A stretch of 9,978 bases of DNA, taken from assembly GCA_023399295.1 (NCBI GenBank), contig JAEWQF010000031.1, positions 1-9,978 on the forward strand, given 5' to 3'. Position 1 is the first letter of the stretch; each line of letters begins with the position of its first letter. Shown one piece after another: positions 6,590 to 9,978 of this stretch. Origin of the DNA: Bacteroidota bacterium. Lineage in GTDB: Bacteria > Bacteroidota > Bacteroidia > Bacteroidales > Dysgonomonadaceae. The position numbers and the translations under genes were made by a program. The notes beneath the pieces were generated by a model. The model did no database searches. It had not been told where the DNA came from and saw only the letters and a list, made by a program, of their open reading frames with translations.

Positions 6590-7633
6590 ATGGTTGATAC
6601 AAGCGCAAACGTATTGCTGATCTATACCGGTGGTACCATCGGCATGATAGAGAATCCGGAAACAGGTGCACTGGAACCGTTCAATTTCAGTCACCTGCGC
6701 TCCAACTTGCCGGAGATCAAACGGCTCAATTTCAACGTGGAGACCTATCTGTTTGATCCCCCCATCGATTCATCGGATGTCTCCATCGCCATTTGGCGGC
6801 AGATCGTCAATGTGATTCAAGCCAACTATACCAGATATGACGGGTTTGTGATCCTCCACGGTACCGATACCATGGCCTATACCGCCTCGTCGCTGAGCTT
6901 CATGCTGGAGCATCTGACAAAGCCGGTGATTCTCACCGGGTCACAGCTACCCATCGGCAAGTTGCGTACCGACGGGAAAGAGAACCTGCTCACGGCGCTG
7001 GAAATCGCGGCCGAGAAGAATGAACGGGGATTGCCGGTGGTGCCGGAGGTTTCTGTTTACATGCAGAAGTTGCTGTTGCGAGGGAATCGGACCACCAAGG
7101 TGAATGCCGAGAATTTCAGTGCCTTCAGAAGTCCGAACTACCCATACCTGGCTGAAGCAGGCATGGTAATATACTACAACCATTCCAACATCCACCAGCC
7201 TGATACCGACAGTCCGGTGCAATTCAATTACGAGCTGGAAAGGAATCTGGTGATCCTGAAGCTGTTTCCCGGTATCAGCCGGGAGGTGGTGCGGGCGCAT
7301 CTCACCGTACCCGGGTTGCGGGGGGTGGTGCTGGAGACCTACGGCATCGGGAACTCACCCATCAACCCATGGTTTATTGAAATGATAGGGGATGCCGTGG
7401 AGCGGGGAATCGTGGTGGTCAATGTGACCCAGTGTCTGTATGGATCGGTGGAGATGCATCGTTACGAGAATGGACAACGACTCGAAAAGGTGGGTGTGAT
7501 CAGTGGCTATGACATCACTACCGAGGCGGCACTGGCCAAGTTGATGATCCTGCTGGGTAAAAGGTATTCAACAGATGAGGTGAAGCAGCTGATGCAATGT
7601 TCGTTGTGTGGTGAGCTGACCGCAAAGAGGTAG
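6590..7633 (+). CDS. ansA: Type I (cytoplasmic) L-asparaginase
   Basis: The enzyme hydrolyses L-asparagine to aspartate and ammonia in the cytosol. I chose the ATG at 6590 (MVDTSANVLLIYTGGTIG), giving 347 residues, close to E. coli AnsA (338). This start puts the first beta strand at the N terminus as in the family, and leaves out residues encoded upstream of the promoter box. Catalytic parts: YTGGTIG (12-18) with nucleophile Thr16, and ILHGTDTMAYTASSLSFML (88-106) with Thr92-Asp93. GSQLPIGKLRTDGKENLL (117-134) and RGNRTTK (164-170) are also conserved. VNVTQC ends in Cys282, matching the T-x-C allosteric asparagine site known in E. coli AnsA, so allosteric activation is plausible. No signal peptide is present, arguing against the periplasmic type II enzyme. 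Odd point: near the C terminus the family's LRGE motif reads LCGE, giving a C-x-x-C pair (337 and 340). Confidence 0.93.
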   Translation: MVDTSANVLLIYTGGTIGMIENPETGALEPFNFSHLRSNLPEIKRLNFNVETYLFDPPIDSSDVSIAIWRQIVNVIQANYTRYDGFVILHGTDTMAYTASSLSFMLEHLTKPVILTGSQLPIGKLRTDGKENLLTALEIAAEKNERGLPVVPEVSVYMQKLLLRGNRTTKVNAENFSAFRSPNYPYLAEAGMVIYYNHSNIHQPDTDSPVQFNYELERNLVILKLFPGISREVVRAHLTVPGLRGVVLETYGIGNSPINPWFIEMIGDAVERGIVVVNVTQCLYGSVEMHRYENGQRLEKVGVISGYDITTEAALAKLMILLGKRYSTDEVKQLMQCSLCGELTAKR

Positions 7634-7662
7634 TTTTTTTTCATTTTTTGCACTCCTTTCCC

Positions 7663-7670
7663 TATCTTTG
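7663..7670 (+). promoter_or_regulatory. -7 box of the GH15 gene promoter
   Basis: TATCTTTG matches TAnnTTTG exactly and is identical to the pgk box. It lies in the gap after ansA, behind a T-rich stretch (7634-7649). The expected transcription start is near 7675-7677. A TTG at 7668 that would extend the GH15 frame is inside the box and cannot be the start. No TTTG occurs at the normal -33 distance; the one at 7647-7650 is too close. Confidence 0.58.
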
Positions 7671-7703
7671 TTCAGCACGTTACAGAGTATGAATCTTCCT
7701 GCA

Positions 7704-7751
7704 CGCTGCCTGGCAATTGGTTGTTGCCATTCTTCACGGCGCGCGGCAGTG
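7704..7751 (+). promoter_or_regulatory. Folded 5' leader of the GH15 gene (nested stems)
   Basis: CGCTGCC (7704-7710) can pair with GGCAGTG (7745-7751) as a 7-bp stem with one G-U. Directly stacked inside it, TGGCAA (7711-7716) pairs with TTGCCA (7724-7729) around a 7-base loop. The structure lies between the promoter box and the ATG at 7770. It may affect translation or stability of the GH15 mRNA. Alternatively the stretch is coding, if the in-frame ATG at 7689 is used. The pairing is seen directly; the role is inferred. Confidence 0.35.
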
Positions 7752-7769
7752 ACCAAAACAGCATTGCTT

Positions 7770-9566
7770 ATGCAAAATCTTGACTATGGTATCATTGGCA
7801 ACTGCCGCACAGCGGCTTTGGTTTCCAGAACGGGAAGCATCGACTGGTTCTGTCTGCCCGACTTCGACTCACCCTCCATCTTCGCCGGGTTGCTCGACAG
7901 GGAAAAGGGTGGCAGCTTTCACTTCAGGGTCACTGATGCGTACACCATCACACAACAGTATCACGGTCATACCAATATCCTGATGACCCGTTTTGAGTCA
8001 CCCGACAATGGGTTCATTGTCTTTGACTATATGCCGCGCTACCAGACGGAGGCAAATCGTTACTACATGCCGCCAGAGATTCACCGTTACATCCGTGTCT
8101 TCAAGGGAGCACCCACGGTGCGGGTTGTCTATGATCCGCAGATCAATTACGCGCGTGAGAAGGTGCGGCATGAGATTGGTGACCAATACATCAAGACCCA
8201 TTCGGAAGAGGATTCCGAAGACAAGGTCTACCTCTACTCCAGCCTCGATTTTGAGAAGGTGCTCAATGGAGAGGAGATGGTGCTCACCGATCACCATTTT
8301 TTTCTGCTCTCCTACAACCAGAAGCTGGTGACTGTCGATATCAACCGGATCCTACTCGACTACGAACGGACCAAGGTCTACTGGCTCAACTACGTGAACC
8401 GCTCACGCGACTACCTGCAGCATAACGACATGATCAAGCGGAGCCTGCTGGTGCTCAAGCTGCTCTCCTACCAGAGTTCGGGGGCGATGCTGGCGGCAGC
8501 CACCACCAGCCTGCCGGAGAGCATCGGTGAGACCCGCAACTGGGATTATCGTTTCTGTTGGTTGCGCGATGCTTCCATGTCGATCGACACGCTGCTCTTC
8601 ATGAAACAGCGTACCGCAGCCGAACGCTTTATTGGCTTTGTGAAAAAGATACTGAAATCGTCGCGCGACGAACCGATACAGATCATGTACGGCATCCGCG
8701 GTGAGCAGACACTCACCGAGGAGACACTCGATCACCTGAGCGGTTACGAGCACTCACGACCGGTACGGATCGGCAACGCGGCGTACCACCAGGTACAGAA
8801 CGATTCCATTGGCTACCTGATGGATGTGATCTATAAATACTATCTCTATTTCCCCGGCACACTCGACGAGGTGGAGGAGATCTGGGAGATCATCAAGAAC
8901 ATGGTGCGCTCGGTGAAGGCAGCCTGGCGCAAACCGGACCGGAGCATCTGGGAGTTCCGCACCCGTGAGATGCATTTCGTCTTCTCGAAGGTGATGAGCT
9001 GGGTGGCGTTCGACCGGGCATCGCTGATTGCTGAGTTGCTCCACAAAGAGGGTTATGCAGAAAAGTGGCGTGATGAAGCCGATCTCATCCGCGCAGAAGT
9101 ACATGAGAAAGGGTGGAGTGAGGAGCTGCAGTGCTTCACCCAGGCCTACGGAAACAGGGATTACGATTCCTCGCTGTTGTTGATGCAGTTCTATGATTTC
9201 ATCGCACCGGATGATGCGCGCTATGTGAAGACGGTGAAGGCGATCAAGGAGAACCTCTACCACGAGGGGCTGATGTACCGCTACAAGGCGGAGGATGACT
9301 TCGGGGTACCCACCTCCTCCTTCACCATCTGCACCTTCTGGCTGATCGAGGCGCTCTTTATGATCGGCGAGCGGGAGGAGGCGAGGGGGATCTTCGAGCA
9401 GATGCTCACCTACTCGAACCATGTGGGTCTATATAGTGAGGATCTCGACTTCCGTACCAAGCGGCAGCTGGGCAACTTCCCGCAGGCCTACTCCCACCTG
9501 GCGCTGATCAACACGGCGGTGCTCTTCTCCGAGGAGAAGCAGCTCTCCAAGTTCATACGACCCTAG
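7770..9566 (+). CDS. Glycoside hydrolase family 15 (glucoamylase/trehalase-like), cytosolic
   Basis: I chose the ATG at 7770 (MQNLDYGIIGNCRTAALVS), giving 598 residues. This matches the usual start of bacterial GH15 enzymes with a trehalase-like N-terminal beta domain. An ATG at 7689 would add 27 residues and cannot be excluded. The N-terminal domain covers about 1-215 (NCRTAALVSRTGSIDWFCLP, FDSPSIF, MPPEIHRYIR). The (alpha/alpha)6 catalytic domain follows, with GETRNWDYRFCWLRDA (253-268) forming the glucose-binding site. The likely general acid is Glu395 in SIWEFRTREMHFVFSKV, and the likely base is Glu557 in LYSEDLDF, shortly before GNFPQAYSH (568-576). Family enzymes cut alpha-1,4-glucosidic bonds of glycogen or maltodextrins, or alpha,alpha-trehalose; the sequence alone does not settle which. 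No signal peptide or membrane helix is visible, so it acts in the cytosol, where it would supply glucose to glycolysis. It has its own promoter. Confidence 0.93.
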   Translation: MQNLDYGIIGNCRTAALVSRTGSIDWFCLPDFDSPSIFAGLLDREKGGSFHFRVTDAYTITQQYHGHTNILMTRFESPDNGFIVFDYMPRYQTEANRYYMPPEIHRYIRVFKGAPTVRVVYDPQINYAREKVRHEIGDQYIKTHSEEDSEDKVYLYSSLDFEKVLNGEEMVLTDHHFFLLSYNQKLVTVDINRILLDYERTKVYWLNYVNRSRDYLQHNDMIKRSLLVLKLLSYQSSGAMLAAATTSLPESIGETRNWDYRFCWLRDASMSIDTLLFMKQRTAAERFIGFVKKILKSSRDEPIQIMYGIRGEQTLTEETLDHLSGYEHSRPVRIGNAAYHQVQNDSIGYLMDVIYKYYLYFPGTLDEVEEIWEIIKNMVRSVKAAWRKPDRSIWEFRTREMHFVFSKVMSWVAFDRASLIAELLHKEGYAEKWRDEADLIRAEVHEKGWSEELQCFTQAYGNRDYDSSLLLMQFYDFIAPDDARYVKTVKAIKENLYHEGLMYRYKAEDDFGVPTSSFTICTFWLIEALFMIGEREEARGIFEQMLTYSNHVGLYSEDLDFRTKRQLGNFPQAYSHLALINTAVLFSEEKQLSKFIRP

Positions 9567-9598
9567 ACTAGGTGGGAGGATGCACCCGTTTCAGATGC

Positions 9599-9978
9599 CT
9601 ATCTGATTGCCGGAGGGGCAGATGAGGGTGTGCAGGCCGTTATCTTTGCAAAGGAGCCGGGGTAGTTTGTGTTGATGAAATCGATCATTTTCTCACGCAC
9701 GGCCACCCGCAGGTCCCAATTCCGGGAGGAGTCGGCACTGCTCACCAGCACCCGCAGTTCCTTGAACCACTCCTTGCTGTCGGTCACCTGTATGTTTTGC
9801 ACCCTGCCATCCCAGTTGGGATCATCCTTCACGATGCGGGCCAGCTCATCGCGCAGCGGCTCCACCGGCAGGTCGTATGAGACATAGAGCATTGCGCTGC
9901 CCAGTATCTGTGAGGTGCGGCGCGTCCAGTTCTGTATCGGGTTGTTGAGGAAGTAATCGATCGGTACGATCAGCCTCC
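9599..9978 (-). CDS. MscS-family mechanosensitive ion channel, C-terminal part (5' end outside window)
   Basis: The frame is open from the right edge of the window down to a TAG at 9601-9599, showing the last 126 codons. The ATG at 9892 is internal. Just upstream of it the translated sequence reads RLIVPIDYFLNNPIQNWTR, the hallmark at the end of the MscS beta domain. It continues with LYVSYDLPVEPLRDEL and KDDPNWDGRVQNIQVTDSKE, then SSRNWDLRVAVREKMIDFIN, which form the cytoplasmic alpha/beta vestibule. This resembles the COG0668 subfamily of larger small-conductance channels. The pore helix and other membrane segments lie outside the window. These inner-membrane channels open under tension to release solutes on hypo-osmotic shock. 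The gene converges with the GH15 gene, with 32 bases between the two stops and no strong terminator there. Confidence 0.9.
   Translation of the reverse strand, partial: RLIVPIDYFLNNPIQNWTRRTSQILGSAMLYVSYDLPVEPLRDELARIVKDDPNWDGRVQNIQVTDSKEWFKELRVLVSSADSSRNWDLRVAVREKMIDFINTNYPGSFAKITACTPSSAPPAIR

Noticed and set aside
6265..6591. A minus-strand open frame of 108 codons covering the osmC-ansA gap
   Set aside because: It overlaps the start of osmC in another frame and crosses the divergent promoter region. Its translation shows no domain.
7594..7649. Terminator after ansA, based on the T-rich stretch following its stop codon
   Set aside because: There is a run of T (7634-7641), but no convincing stem before it; only three base pairs could be found near 7612-7623.
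8754..9422. A 222-codon minus-strand open frame inside the GH15 gene
   Set aside because: The GH15 frame carries all family motifs through this stretch, and the opposite frame has no protein-like features.
9562..9598. The inverted repeat CCTAG-A-CTAGG at the GH15 stop, and a GGTG/CACC pairing after it, as a bidirectional terminator
   Set aside because: The first has a one-base spacer and cannot form a hairpin. The second has only four pairs and no T-run.

Overview
The window looks like an ordinary chromosomal segment from a member of the Bacteroidota, most likely of the order Bacteroidales. This rests on protein features (a PGK with the charged insertion I associate with Bacteroides-type enzymes, a YebC with the MGRAFEYRKA-type N terminus) and on four promoters of the Bacteroidetes kind, with a TAnnTTTG -7 box. 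Most genes are moderately GC-rich. One small gene near the left end is clearly AT-rich (125 G/C in the 360 bases 721-1080, about 35%).

Layout from left to right. (1) 1-633, plus: the 3' end of a HEAT-repeat protein gene. (2) 746-1099, plus: a small AT-rich gene for a four-helix membrane protein. (3) A minus-strand block in the transcription order osmC (6406-5984), pgk (5875-4613), pheT (4406-1944), yebC (1856-1146). pgk and pheT each have a recognisable promoter, and a strong terminator separates them. yebC has no visible promoter and probably depends on read-through from pheT, across a gap that can fold into a hairpin. (4) Divergent from osmC, on the plus strand: a type I cytoplasmic asparaginase (6590-7633) and a GH15 glucoamylase/trehalase-like enzyme (7770-9566), each with its own promoter. 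(5) 9599-9978, minus: the 3' end of an MscS-type mechanosensitive channel gene, convergent with the GH15 gene.

Functionally this is housekeeping. There is translation (PheT charging of tRNA-Phe, YebC-type translation factor), central carbon metabolism (PGK, cytosolic glucan or trehalose hydrolysis by GH15), nitrogen and amino-acid catabolism (asparaginase), and peroxide or osmotic stress (OsmC-like protein, MscS channel). I see no CRISPR array, insertion sequence, phage gene, tRNA or rRNA, and no convincing new multi-gene system. No gene-free stretch exceeds 300 bases.

The points worth a second look are small. They are the probably acquired membrane-protein gene, a short upstream ORF that overlaps the pheT start as ATGA, hairpins in the pheT, yebC and GH15 leaders, promoters that decide the true starts of pgk and the asparaginase gene, and an Arg-to-Cys change creating a CxxC pair at the asparaginase C terminus.
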